Source: Planomicrobium sp. Y74 | GTDB lineage: Bacteria; Bacillota; Bacilli; Bacillales_A; Planococcaceae | Direction of reading: 5' to 3' | Length of the DNA stretch: 64,000 nt | Assembly: GCF_003668635.1 (NCBI RefSeq) | Contig: NZ_RCWH01000004.1 | Coordinates: 124,001 to 188,000 of the forward strand | Shown here: positions 52,131 through 60,127 of the stretch, in pieces | Layout: every line of letters starts with the position of its first letter | Numbering within the stretch: position 1 is the first letter of the stretch | The notes under the pieces: model-generated | What the model was told of the DNA's origin: nothing | Seen by the model: the letters and a program-made list of their open reading frames with translations, nothing else | The model's database searches: none | Program-made: the position numbers and the translations under genes

Positions 52131-52168
52131 AAAAGAGCGAAAGCAAGAATTCTCTCTGCTTTCGCCCT
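52131..52168 (-). terminator. Terminator after the 94-aa membrane protein gene
   Basis: On the minus strand AGGGCGAAAGCAGAGA pairs, with mismatches, with TCTTGCTTTCGCTCT, then TTTTT. Confidence 0.85.
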
Positions 52169-52182
52169 GGTAGATTCATGCG

Positions 52183-52467
52183 TTATTTATCTTTTTCCAA
52201 TTCTTCCATCTCCCGGTGTGTTTGAGGGAAAGCATTCGCCTGCCATTCGTCCCGGTAAGCTGAATCCAATTGAGTCAAGCCTTTTTCAGCGTCATCTTCA
52301 TCTGCTTCCACGCTTTCACGCTGATCAATTTCCTTGCTGTTGTGCATATCCACATCTTTTTCCAGAGCTTCCTGTTTTGCTTTTTCCTGATAGGATTTAT
52401 AAACAAATATCCCGGCTACCGCCGCAAAAGCACTGGTCAATACTGAAATCATTGTTGAATTTTTCAT
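52183..52467 (-). CDS. Small membrane-anchored acidic protein, 94 aa
   Basis: One N-terminal helix (residues about 6-24) followed by a very charged cytoplasmic or outer tail (Glu, Asp, Lys-rich, DEDDAEKGL), ending LEKDK. Not recognised. The ribosome-binding site GGAGGG is 5 bases before the ATG, and a terminator follows. Stands alone. Confidence 0.7.
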   Translation of the reverse strand: MKNSTMISVLTSAFAAVAGIFVYKSYQEKAKQEALEKDVDMHNSKEIDQRESVEADEDDAEKGLTQLDSAYRDEWQANAFPQTHREMEELEKDK

Positions 52468-52568
52468 CGAATCCCTCCAAATAAAACTTTATATTTCCGT
52501 CATATAATTTTGTATACCCTTAAAAAACAAATTTAATTAGGAAATTTAAAGATTTTTCATAACGGTTC

Positions 52569-53084
52569 TCACCCTTCCATTTTACGAAGCGCTTTTTCTT
52601 CAGCCGGAATACGGACAAGCAACAGCAGCAATGCATTCGCTGCACTAAACACCAAGGCCGTTCTCCAGGCACCGAAAATCATCGGCAAAGAAGCAATTTC
52701 AAGCGCGACTACAATATAATTTGGGTGGGACAACCATCGGTATGGCCCTTTCTTTACTTTTCCCGCTCCCGGCAGCACCAGTATTTTCGTGTTCCAGAAA
52801 CGGCCCAGCGATGCCAGCGCCCAAACACGTAAAATCTGCGCCACGACAAAAACAATCAGGAAAACCAACCAAAAGCGGTTATCCAGAAGGTCAAAATAAA
52901 GCACCTCGGCAAGCAAAGCGATAAAAAAGAATAGATGCAGAAGCACAATCCATTTGTAATGCGCCGCTCCTGCTTCAATCGCGCCTTCCTTTTTCATCTG
53001 CTTTTCATTGGATTTCGCATAAATCATTTCCGCCAGCCTCTGGAGGATTACAAAGATGAAAACGATATAAAAGAATCCCCTCAT
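52569..53084 (-). CDS. bpsB: Isoprenylcysteine carboxyl methyltransferase family protein, BpsB-like
   Basis: 171 aa, about four membrane helices, with the ICMT-type SAM site near the C-terminus (GPYRWLSHPNY, about residues 116-126, and the closing RIPAEEKAL). In B. subtilis the partner YpbQ/BpsB methylates alkylpyrones made by the neighbouring type III polyketide synthase. Here its start overlaps the bpsA stop (ATGA), supporting the same pathway. The ATG at 53084 has GGAGGGGG at 8 bases. Confidence 0.85.
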   Translation of the reverse strand: MRGFFYIVFIFVILQRLAEMIYAKSNEKQMKKEGAIEAGAAHYKWIVLLHLFFFIALLAEVLYFDLLDNRFWLVFLIVFVVAQILRVWALASLGRFWNTKILVLPGAGKVKKGPYRWLSHPNYIVVALEIASLPMIFGAWRTALVFSAANALLLLLVRIPAEEKALRKMEG

Positions 53085-54151
53085 CTGTTCTGCCCCCTCC
53101 ACTCCACCCAGAGCATCTCCGAGCTGAAACCGGGGCCGAGGGCAGTCAATATGCCTTGCTCTCCTGCGTTCGGCTGTTGTTTCATGAATTCCTTCAAAAC
53201 ATATAATACGGTCGGAGAAGACATATTGCCGAAATCCCTTAATACATTTCTGGCGTTCTCCGTTTTCTCCACTCCAATCGACAATGATTTTTCATAAGCG
53301 CTCAGCACTTTCTTTCCTCCCGGATGCGCAATGAAATGCAGAATATCTTCCGGTTTTCTGCCCAGTTTTTCCAGAAATTGATCTAAATTAGGTTTCAGCC
53401 AGCTTTCGATAATCCTGGGAATATCACGCGAGAAAACGACGTGCAACCCTTCATCTTTCACATCCCACCCCATCACATCTTCCGAATCGGCCATCAAAGT
53501 CGATTGCGTATCATGGATGAAAAACCCTGTATCATCGCCTTCCGCCTTTACGCCGGTAACCAGCGCGCAAGCTGAGCCGTCCGAAAATAAGGAAGTGCCG
53601 ATTAAATTGCTTTTGGAAAGATCTGAGCGCTGAAAAGTCAGACTGCATAATTCAAGACACAGAACGAGCACTTTGGCTTCGGGATAAGCCCTGCAATAAT
53701 CATGCGCCCGGCTGAGGCCCGCCGCTCCGCCCGCACAACCAAGTCCCCAAATCGGCAAACGCTTGATATGCGGAGGCATCTTCAATTCATTCATGATCCG
53801 GGCGTCTATCGTTGGCGTCGACATGCCTGAACTGGATACGAAGATAAAGGCATCGACCTCCTCTTTATCTGTGCCGCTTTCTGACAGGCACCGCTCGACT
53901 GCCCGGCTGCCCATGCGCACAGCTTCTTCTATATAAAGAAGATTCTTTTCTTCCAAACCTCGCTCTTTTTCAAACCATTCCAGCGGCGCTGCAAAATATC
54001 GCCCTTCAATCTGTCCATTGCCAAAAACCCGAAGCAATCTCTCGATATCACTGAAATGGTCACCAAATAAATTCCTGACAACCTGGACGATTTCTTTTTG
54101 GTCAACGTGGTACGGTGCGTTCTCAGTCACCACTTTACGGATTATTGACAT
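53081..54151 (-). CDS. bpsA: Type III polyketide synthase, BpsA-like
   Basis: 356 aa thiolase-fold enzyme of the chalcone synthase family. The catalytic triad is visible: Cys in WGLGCAGGAAG (near residue 137), His in FIAHPGG (near 275) and Asn in FGNMSSPTV (near 308). It condenses malonyl-CoA on fatty acyl-CoA starters to alkylpyrones; these are methylated by the BpsB partner encoded next. Products may sit in the membrane. The start has GAAGGGAG at 8 bases. Confidence 0.93.
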   Translation of the reverse strand: MSIIRKVVTENAPYHVDQKEIVQVVRNLFGDHFSDIERLLRVFGNGQIEGRYFAAPLEWFEKERGLEEKNLLYIEEAVRMGSRAVERCLSESGTDKEEVDAFIFVSSSGMSTPTIDARIMNELKMPPHIKRLPIWGLGCAGGAAGLSRAHDYCRAYPEAKVLVLCLELCSLTFQRSDLSKSNLIGTSLFSDGSACALVTGVKAEGDDTGFFIHDTQSTLMADSEDVMGWDVKDEGLHVVFSRDIPRIIESWLKPNLDQFLEKLGRKPEDILHFIAHPGGKKVLSAYEKSLSIGVEKTENARNVLRDFGNMSSPTVLYVLKEFMKQQPNAGEQGILTALGPGFSSEMLWVEWRGQNR

Positions 54152-54175
54152 TGGAAGAGCTCCCTTCTCTAAAGG

Positions 54176-54865
54176 TTATGAAGTCACTTCAAGCTGATCC
54201 AGCAATTTAAGGGCGACGCCTCTTGCAGAAGCCGGATTCTGGCCTGTAATGAGCCGGCCGGAAACAACTGTGCAGGCTGCCATGGGAACGGAAGCCTTTT
54301 TGAAGAGTCCGCCGCGGTCCTTCAACACCTGTTCAAGAGAAAAAGGAATGTGCTTATACATCCCCATCACTTTTTCTTCCCGATCCGAAAAGCCGGTTAC
54401 AACATGGCCAGAAACCAGCAGTCGCCCACTCGAAAGCCGAACATTCTGGATGCCGCTTGGTCCGTGGCAAACAGCGGTGACGTAGCCGCCCTGTTCGTAA
54501 ATCGTCCGGGTCAATTCCTGCAAGTCTTCGTTATCCGGAAAATCCATCATCGTGCCGTGGCCTCCGGTAAAATATATTGCCGCATAATCTTTAGGATTCA
54601 CCTGTTCCGGCACCAAAGGCTTTTTCAGTTGAACCATGAAATCTTCATCCATATAATAATTCCGTGTCTGCTTATGTGTAACAGCTCCGATCAGGCTTCG
54701 CGGATCAATCGGAACCCGGTCAGCCGCTGTGCTGACGATGTCCACGCTGTATCGGCTTTTCACTTCATGGTAAAAATCCGTAAGTTCCCTTAGCCATAAC
54801 CCCGTTTTCTTTCCCTTCGGTCCCAGCGCCGAACTATTCGTAACAACTATTAATATTTTGTCCAT
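54176..54865 (-). CDS. DJ-1/PfpI family protein (class I glutamine amidotransferase-like)
   Basis: 229 aa. The nucleophile Cys sits in VTAVCHGPSG (residues about 136-145), after the YFTGGHGTMMDFPDN segment, as in Hsp31/ YDR533C-type members. Such proteins act as glyoxalase III or chaperone-like repair enzymes. The start at ATG 54865 has AAAGGGG at 7 bases; 39 codons upstream in frame are rejected. It lies 24 bases upstream of bpsA and may be in the same operon. Confidence 0.85.
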   Translation of the reverse strand: MDKILIVVTNSSALGPKGKKTGLWLRELTDFYHEVKSRYSVDIVSTAADRVPIDPRSLIGAVTHKQTRNYYMDEDFMVQLKKPLVPEQVNPKDYAAIYFTGGHGTMMDFPDNEDLQELTRTIYEQGGYVTAVCHGPSGIQNVRLSSGRLLVSGHVVTGFSDREEKVMGMYKHIPFSLEQVLKDRGGLFKKASVPMAACTVVSGRLITGQNPASARGVALKLLDQLEVTS

Positions 54866-54985
54866 GCCAATCCCCTTTCGAATAATTTCGGTATTTTTCA
54901 CATTATTCCCTCTTGAAAAGATTTTACTCCCTGCAAGTGAAATGAAAAAACGATGGCACAGCCTTTGCAGGGCCACCTCCACCGT

Positions 54986-55435
54986 TTAATTCGCTGCTAT
55001 ATTTTCGATCAATCCTTCAAGGTTCAATTTAAATTTTTCATTGTCTTCCGGTTTGCGCTTTTTCGGTCCTTTTATCCTGCCGCCGCCCTGACGGATTTTT
55101 TTGGCAATGTGCCGGCCGTGCAAAAGCTGATCAATATTCTCTTCCGAATAAAGCCGGCCGTTCTGATCAATCGGATAGCCCTGCTTCGCGAGCACCATCG
55201 CAGCCAGTCCGTAGTCCTGTGTTACGACAATGTCCCCTTTTTTCACACGGTTGACCAGCACGAAATCGACTGCGTCCAGCCCTTTCGAGACCGTGACCGT
55301 TTCGGCACCTTCACGGTACATCTCATGTGACGTATCACATAACAGAATTACGTCCAGATTATATTTTCGGGCAGCCGCGATTGTCTGGTCCACCACCGGG
55401 CAACCGTCTGCATCGATCAATACTTTTACCATCAT
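54986..55435 (-). CDS. YaiI/YqxD family protein (DUF188)
   Basis: 149 aa. Begins VLIDADGCPVVDQTIAAA, then VNRVKKGDIVVTQDYGLAAMVLAKQG (residues about 60-85), the conserved Asp-rich centre of UPF0178 proteins, which have a PIN-like fold. A nuclease role is possible, not proven. Its start overlaps the stop of the DUF1836 gene, so they are coupled. Confidence 0.9.
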   Translation of the reverse strand: MMVKVLIDADGCPVVDQTIAAARKYNLDVILLCDTSHEMYREGAETVTVSKGLDAVDFVLVNRVKKGDIVVTQDYGLAAMVLAKQGYPIDQNGRLYSEENIDQLLHGRHIAKKIRQGGGRIKGPKKRKPEDNEKFKLNLEGLIENIAAN

Positions 55436-56007
55436 GCCTCTTTCCCTTCCGCCATTTCATCGACCAAAGTTTCTGCCGCTCTTCTGTAAAGATTGCTCAT
55501 ATGGACAAGCGAAGCGATCAGCAGCACTTTATCGATCTCTTCCCGATCATTTCCAAAATCCGCCGACTCTGCTTCCGCTCTCTCCACCTGCTGTTCCACA
55601 TTCCTCTTGAAAATCTCGTCGTTAAATCGCTGAATCTCCAAATAGCTGTCATAAAACTCACTGAGGTCTATTTCTTTCTGCGCGGCTTTTTCATTAATGC
55701 CGGCAAGCACTTTTTTTACATCATTGATCGACAAAGCACTTTTCATCTGATAAATCAGGCTGATTAACATTACGTGATTCCGGGAATATTTCTTATTGGT
55801 TACCGGATAGAATAATTTCCCTTTGGCGTAATTATTGATCATTGTCTTGGTCAGGATTTTGTCTTCCGGAGTTCTCTTCATCTCAGAGAACCCTGTATCA
55901 AATAACTGAATGACCTGGTCAATGTACAGATCTATCTTCGGAATCTCTTCGACTGGAATCTTTTTTTCCAGTGCGAGCCTGCTGATTAACTCTTTGGCGT
56001 CCGCCAT
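55432..56007 (-). CDS. DUF1836 protein
   Basis: 191 aa, helical and soluble. The segment IPKIDLYIDQVIQLFDTGFSEM near residues 20-42 and LTKTMINNYAKGKLF near 54-68 resemble a MerR-like helix-turn-helix, and DUF1836 members (I believe B. subtilis YkrK is one) are thought to regulate transcription. The start at ATG 56007 has GAGGGGG at 7 bases. Operon with the DUF188 gene. Confidence 0.75.
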   Translation of the reverse strand: MADAKELISRLALEKKIPVEEIPKIDLYIDQVIQLFDTGFSEMKRTPEDKILTKTMINNYAKGKLFYPVTNKKYSRNHVMLISLIYQMKSALSINDVKKVLAGINEKAAQKEIDLSEFYDSYLEIQRFNDEIFKRNVEQQVERAEAESADFGNDREEIDKVLLIASLVHMSNLYRRAAETLVDEMAEGKEA

Positions 56008-56145
56008 GTTTGAACTCCCCCTCAATAAAGCTATTGCTTTGATTTTATACTATGATCATCAAATAGCCAAGCTTGACTAGAATAAACAGTATATATATTA
56101 TATTAAGTAGTTATAATAACTACATGACGAAGAGGAGATATTAAA

Positions 56146-56793
56146 ATGCATACATATTTCAGGGAACCTTTTAACGCTATATCCCATCTAATTGGCGCTG
56201 TCTTGTCCATCGCGGCACTTTTGGCAATGGTCATCAAAGCAAGCTCTGCAGGATTGCCGACTCTCCATACCGTGTCTGTTATTATTTTTGGCGCAAGCTT
56301 AATCTGTCTATATACAGCATCGACTGTTTACCATTCTGCAAAAGCAAAACCCGAAACCATCGCTTTCCTGAGAAAACTGGATCATTCGATGATTTTTCTG
56401 CTGATTGCGGGCTCATACGCACCATTCTGCCTAATTGCTCTTGACGGCACCCTGGGCTGGACTGTTTTCATCCTGGTGGCCGTCCTTGGAGTCAGCGGCA
56501 TCCTCTTTAAGATGGTCTGGTTCCATTCACCACGCTGGCTTTCAACTGCCATCTATATCGTGATGGGCTGGATCATCGTATTTGCCGTTGTGCCTTTGGC
56601 AGATAATCTGTCAGCGATCGGCTTATCTCTCTTAGTCGGCGGAGGCATCATGTATACAGTAGGCGGTATCATCTATGGGTTAAAGCCAAACTTCCTGTCC
56701 TTCAAATATGCCGGTTTCCATGAAATTTTCCACATTTTCATCCTGCTCGGCAGTCTGTGCCATTTCCTGGCCGTTTATTATTATGTATTATAA
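56146..56793 (+). CDS. trhA: Membrane homeostasis protein TrhA (hemolysin III/PAQR)
   Basis: 215 aa with seven membrane helices. PAQR/hemolysin III marks: REPFNAISHLIGA at the start, YHSA near residue 67, KLDHSMIFLLIAGSYAPF near 85-100, and the His of GFHEIFHIFILLGS near 190. In bacteria the family tunes membrane fluidity. The start has AGAGGAG. It is followed by a terminator that is duplicated beyond a 541-bp repeat block. Confidence 0.9.
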   Translation: MHTYFREPFNAISHLIGAVLSIAALLAMVIKASSAGLPTLHTVSVIIFGASLICLYTASTVYHSAKAKPETIAFLRKLDHSMIFLLIAGSYAPFCLIALDGTLGWTVFILVAVLGVSGILFKMVWFHSPRWLSTAIYIVMGWIIVFAVVPLADNLSAIGLSLLVGGGIMYTVGGIIYGLKPNFLSFKYAGFHEIFHIFILLGSLCHFLAVYYYVL

Positions 56794-56796
56794 ATG

Positions 56797-56835
56797 AAAA
56801 AACCAGCCGCAAGATTTAACTTACGGCTGGTTTTT
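56797..56835 (+). terminator. Terminator after trhA (left copy of a duplicated hairpin)
   Basis: AAAAACCAGCCG / CGGCTGGTTTTT with the loop CAAGATTTAACTTA. The same sequence, two bases different, recurs at 57377. Confidence 0.88.
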
Positions 56836-57376
56836 AGGCTGTCGAGAAAGAATGCTAGGAAACCGATATTCCGCAAAACAGCTCCGCTTTCCTGGTGGCT
56901 CGCGCTGAGCTAACTCGGGCTCGTTCCACTCCGCCCGAGTGGATCTCAGCACTTCGCTTAGTCACCTGGGAGTCTTCGCTGTTTAGCTTCATATCTCAGA
57001 AATGTTTTCTATTAAGTAGCAATTTATACAATTCAATTAGAAGTCAGAAAGCCGACAAACAGATTCTGCATCACATCAAAATGAAGCGGCAGGCGGCGAA
57101 GAGCAAAGATATGCTCCTGCATCGCTGCGCTGCTTCGTCGCAAAGACTTGTCCTCGCCAGCTTCGGCCAATGTCTTTCCTGCTGGATTCAGAGCGAGTCC
57201 TGAGACCCCGCAGGGAAGGTTTGACCGAACAGCATTCGGGCGAACCTTTGCGACGAAGCGCTGGCGCTGCAGGAGCATCGGTTTTCGTAGCGACTGAGGA
57301 GGCTCAGGCAGCTCCCAGCGGAACGCGTCCGCCTAGAGCGCAATGACTGAAGAAATCAACAGTTTCTCAACAAGCT
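56836..57376. repeat. Family B composite repeat block between duplicated terminators
   Basis: 541 bases. Left end AGGCTGTCGAGAAAG, right end inverted AGCTTGTTGAGAAAC (11 of 15 match). Modules in order: AACAGCTCCG...GCTGAGCTAACTCGGGCTCG (shared, inverted, with 16625-16755), GCTTCGTCGCAAAGAC (shared with 12370 and 16800), GTCCTGAGACCCCGCAGGG, and the inverted GCGGACGCGTTCCGC module (shared with 16440). Reading frames inside it are by-products. Confidence 0.85.
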
Positions 57377-57414
57377 GAAAACCAGCCGCAAGATTTAACT
57401 TGTGGCTGGTTTTT
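57377..57414 (-). terminator. Terminator after the RsbR gene (right copy of the duplicated hairpin)
   Basis: AACCAGCCGCAAGATTTAAC and complement, T run on the minus strand. Confidence 0.85.
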
Positions 57415-57418
57415 CTTA

Positions 57419-58252
57419 TTACGCCTGAGTTTCGAGAGCACGCATCAGGTTTGCGTGGACTTTGATGTCTTTGAAATCGATGCCTAATGTGATGGCGGTT
57501 TGGGCAATTTCCGGACGGATGCCTGACAGTACCGACTGGACACCGATAATTTTCAGCGACGCCATCACCTGGAAAATCTGCTGTGCCACCATTGTATCGA
57601 TAATGGCCACCGCCGATAAATCGATATAAAGTGTATCCAATTGCTGCTTCACACTTTGCTCAAGCGCTGTTTCCAAAATGATTTTGGCGCGGTGTGTATC
57701 AATATCCCCCACTAATGGCAGGATGCCGACACCTTTTTTAATCGGGATGACCGGGCTGCTCAACTCATAAATCATCTGCTGCTGGCTTTGAAGAATTCGC
57801 TGGTCCGCTTCGTAATGGCGGATGGCGAAGCGTTCGATGATGTAATCAAAGGAATTGTTTAAGATTTCGGCCCATTCCAGTGCATCATTGCTGTCAGCTG
57901 CAAAATCCTCATTAAAGAATTTTCTGACATAACCCCAGTAAATCCGACGGAATACACGAATCTGGGCAATTACTTCGTGAAGTGGAACCGATTGGCGTGC
58001 ACGCGCAGTGGCAATTGTTTCAACCCAACTGTCCAATTCACCCAAAAATTCATCTCCATCACTGGTAAACACCGATGTAACTGCTTCTATAAAAGCATTA
58101 TTCTGTTTTTTTAATTGTTCTTCGACTTGAGAGGAGGCATTGCTCGAATACATGGAGCCGTCCGTTTTTTTACGGCTAGCCAGCCATTCCTCTGTCAGCT
58201 TTTCTTTATTTCCGATTATGTAGTTATATAATTCCGCATTTTTTTGTCCCAT
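57419..58252 (-). CDS. RsbR-type stressosome protein
   Basis: 277 aa. A helical globin-like N-terminal domain (residues about 1-150, with VPLHEVIAQIRVFRRIYWGYV) and a STAS domain (about 165-277) starting SSPVIPIKKGVGILPLVGDID and containing DLSAVAIIDTMVAQQI and SGIRPEIAQTAITLGIDF. This is the closest of the three RsbR-type proteins here to the classical RsbRA/B/C pattern. The start is probably ATG 58252; an in-frame ATG at 58303 is possible. Single gene with its own terminator. Confidence 0.88.
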   Translation of the reverse strand: MGQKNAELYNYIIGNKEKLTEEWLASRKKTDGSMYSSNASSQVEEQLKKQNNAFIEAVTSVFTSDGDEFLGELDSWVETIATARARQSVPLHEVIAQIRVFRRIYWGYVRKFFNEDFAADSNDALEWAEILNNSFDYIIERFAIRHYEADQRILQSQQQMIYELSSPVIPIKKGVGILPLVGDIDTHRAKIILETALEQSVKQQLDTLYIDLSAVAIIDTMVAQQIFQVMASLKIIGVQSVLSGIRPEIAQTAITLGIDFKDIKVHANLMRALETQA

Positions 58253-58332
58253 GGAAAACAAAAACCCCTTCTGCTTACATACTATCTTCTCAGTATAATG
58301 CATTTTTCCTGTTAAATAAAATCATAGCCGGT

Positions 58333-59508
58333 TCAGCTTTTAGCAGAACCGGCAGTTTTAACGCTTATCCATTTATAATAAACGCCGATAAATAGAACAA
58401 ACACCGACAGGGTTAAATACAATTCTGAATAGCCGAGAGCAGAAGCCATCACTCCAAGGGCAACTGCTCCGATAGCAATGCCGGTGTCATAAAAGGCAAA
58501 AAAGGTGCCTGTTGCGTATCCGCTCCGGTGTTTATCAGCCGCCTCAATCGCCAGCGTTTGAAAGCTCGGCAGCAAAGTCCCATACCCCAACCCGATCAGC
58601 GCACCCGACAATAGCAGCATCCAGGAAGATGCCGTGTAACTGAGTGTCCATAAGCCAATGGCAAAGACGATAATCGAAGGCATGATGACATAATCCGGTC
58701 CCTTCGCGTCAAACAGACGCCCTGTAAATGGACGAACAAGCAACATCGCTACCGCATAGACCACGAAGAAGAAGCTGGCTGTCTGCAAGAGACCGAGCGC
58801 ATCCGCATAGATCGAGATGAACGTGATGATGCTGGCATAAGCAAAGGAGATAAGGAATCCGACACTCGCAATCGGCATGCTTTTCGTTTCCAAAAAGTTA
58901 CTGAGGGCAAGTTTGCGGGCAGGCGCTGTTTCTTTCGGTATCTTCTGTACCTGGACCATCAAGGCGCAAATGAAACCGATGACCATAATCGCCCCGAAAA
59001 TGATGAAGATTGTTTGAGAGGACACCAGCGGCTGCAAAGTCAGCGCGATAAACGGACCTGCCACAACAGCAAGGTTCATGGCAATCGCGTAGTAGCCCAT
59101 GCCTTCCCCCCGTCTTTCCGGCGGAATAATATCAGCGGCAATTGCCCCCGCCACTGTGGTTACCAGGCTGAACCAGATTCCATGGAAAAAGCGCAGGAAG
59201 AGCAGCGACGCGAATGTGCCGATGAAAATATAGAGGATCGTACTGACCGTAAACATCAGTACCGAAAATACAAGCACTTCTTTATTGCCGAATTTATCGA
59301 GGATCATTCCCGCAGCCAGGCGCATAAGGATAGCACTGACCAGGAACACGGAAGTCGCCATGCCGCCTTCCGCCACCGTACCGTTTAAATCTTCTATTAC
59401 ATACAGCGGCACAAACGTCAGCAATGCATAAAATACGGTGAAGATAAAAAAAGTGCTTACAGAGATATTGATGAAACTTTTTGTCCAAATCGGTTTTCTT
59501 TCAATCAT
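58333..59508 (-). CDS. MFS transporter
   Basis: 391 aa, 12 membrane helices. The loop 2-3 motif is present as RLAAGMILDKFGNKEV (residues about 62-77), and the equivalent RPFTGRLFDAKGPDYV near 255. Drug/proton antiporter-like. Its start overlaps the stop of a MarR gene by eight bases, so it is co-regulated, probably as an efflux pump. The start has AAGGATG. Confidence 0.9.
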   Translation of the reverse strand: MIERKPIWTKSFINISVSTFFIFTVFYALLTFVPLYVIEDLNGTVAEGGMATSVFLVSAILMRLAAGMILDKFGNKEVLVFSVLMFTVSTILYIFIGTFASLLFLRFFHGIWFSLVTTVAGAIAADIIPPERRGEGMGYYAIAMNLAVVAGPFIALTLQPLVSSQTIFIIFGAIMVIGFICALMVQVQKIPKETAPARKLALSNFLETKSMPIASVGFLISFAYASIITFISIYADALGLLQTASFFFVVYAVAMLLVRPFTGRLFDAKGPDYVIMPSIIVFAIGLWTLSYTASSWMLLLSGALIGLGYGTLLPSFQTLAIEAADKHRSGYATGTFFAFYDTGIAIGAVALGVMASALGYSELYLTLSVFVLFIGVYYKWISVKTAGSAKS

Positions 59509-59935
59509 TTTTTACATCCTTTTCGGTCCGGGCTGCAGATTGGATCTTTTTCAGCAAGCCCATCAATTGTTGCTTTTCATTCTGGCTCAAGCCTGAAAGC
59601 ATGCCATCTTCAAGCATCGTGACCCGCTCTTCGATTTCCGCAACTCGCGATTCTGCCTTAGCCGTCAAACAGACGATGCGCTGGCGCTTATCCGCCCCTT
59701 CGTTCCGTTCTGCCCAACCGCTTTCTTCCAGCTTTGAGAGAGTCCGCGTAACGGTCGGCGCCTCCACATTCAAATATTGCCAAATCTCTTTTTGTGTCAT
59801 GGGACCAAATTGTTTCAAACAAAACAAAATCGACCATTGCGCGCTATATAATTCATATTCCTTCAGAACCTCATTGACTTCTTTAATCGCCAAGCGGGAT
59901 TTCTGATGGATTTCATGAAATAATAAATTCTCCAT
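59501..59935 (-). CDS. MarR family transcriptional regulator
   Basis: 144 aa winged helix. The recognition helix region KEIWQYLNVEAPTVTRTLSKLEESG (residues about 50-74) and the wing GADKRQRIVCLTAKAE are clear. It is the first gene of an operon with the MFS carrier; a palindrome at 59954 next to its promoter suggests self-repression. The start has GGAGCGG at 5 bases. Confidence 0.92.
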   Translation of the reverse strand: MENLLFHEIHQKSRLAIKEVNEVLKEYELYSAQWSILFCLKQFGPMTQKEIWQYLNVEAPTVTRTLSKLEESGWAERNEGADKRQRIVCLTAKAESRVAEIEERVTMLEDGMLSGLSQNEKQQLMGLLKKIQSAARTEKDVKND

Positions 59936-59953
59936 GCAAACCGCTCCTTTAAA

Positions 59954-59973
59954 ATACTTACCTAAGTAAGTAT
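59954..59973 (-). promoter_or_regulatory. Operator of the MarR-MFS operon
   Basis: Perfect 8-bp inverted repeat ATACTTAC-CTAA-GTAAGTAT overlapping the -10 box. A second palindrome, TTTACCGGTAAA, lies in the promoter spacer (59981-59992). Confidence 0.7.
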
Positions 59974-59997
59974 ATTGGGTTTTACCGGTAAAGTAAA
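59969..59997 (-). promoter_or_regulatory. Promoter of the MarR-MFS operon
   Basis: On the minus strand TTTACT, 17-base spacer, TATACT. Confidence 0.65.
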
Positions 59998-60062
59998 GGT
60001 TAGATCTTGGGGTGTGAAGCGTTTCAATCTCACCGAGCAGTCACTTTCTGACATCCCACCAT

Positions 60063-60096
60063 AAAAAACCGAAGAAAGCAGCGCTTTCTTCGGTTC
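60063..60096 (-). terminator. Terminator after the CoA transferase gene
   Basis: Perfect 13-base stem AACCGAAGAAAGC / GCTTTCTTCGGTT, 3-base centre, T run on the minus strand. Confidence 0.92.
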
Positions 60097-60127
60097 CCCA
60101 TCATATGCTATTAAGAGATTTCTTACA

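Noticed and set aside
54866..54982. 39-residue extension of the DJ-1-like protein
   Set aside because: No ribosome-binding site; the fold begins at MDKILIVVTNSS.
57033..57278. Minus-strand frame of 81 codons in the 57-kb repeat block
   Set aside because: Lies wholly in family B repeat modules; no ribosome-binding site and not transposase-like.
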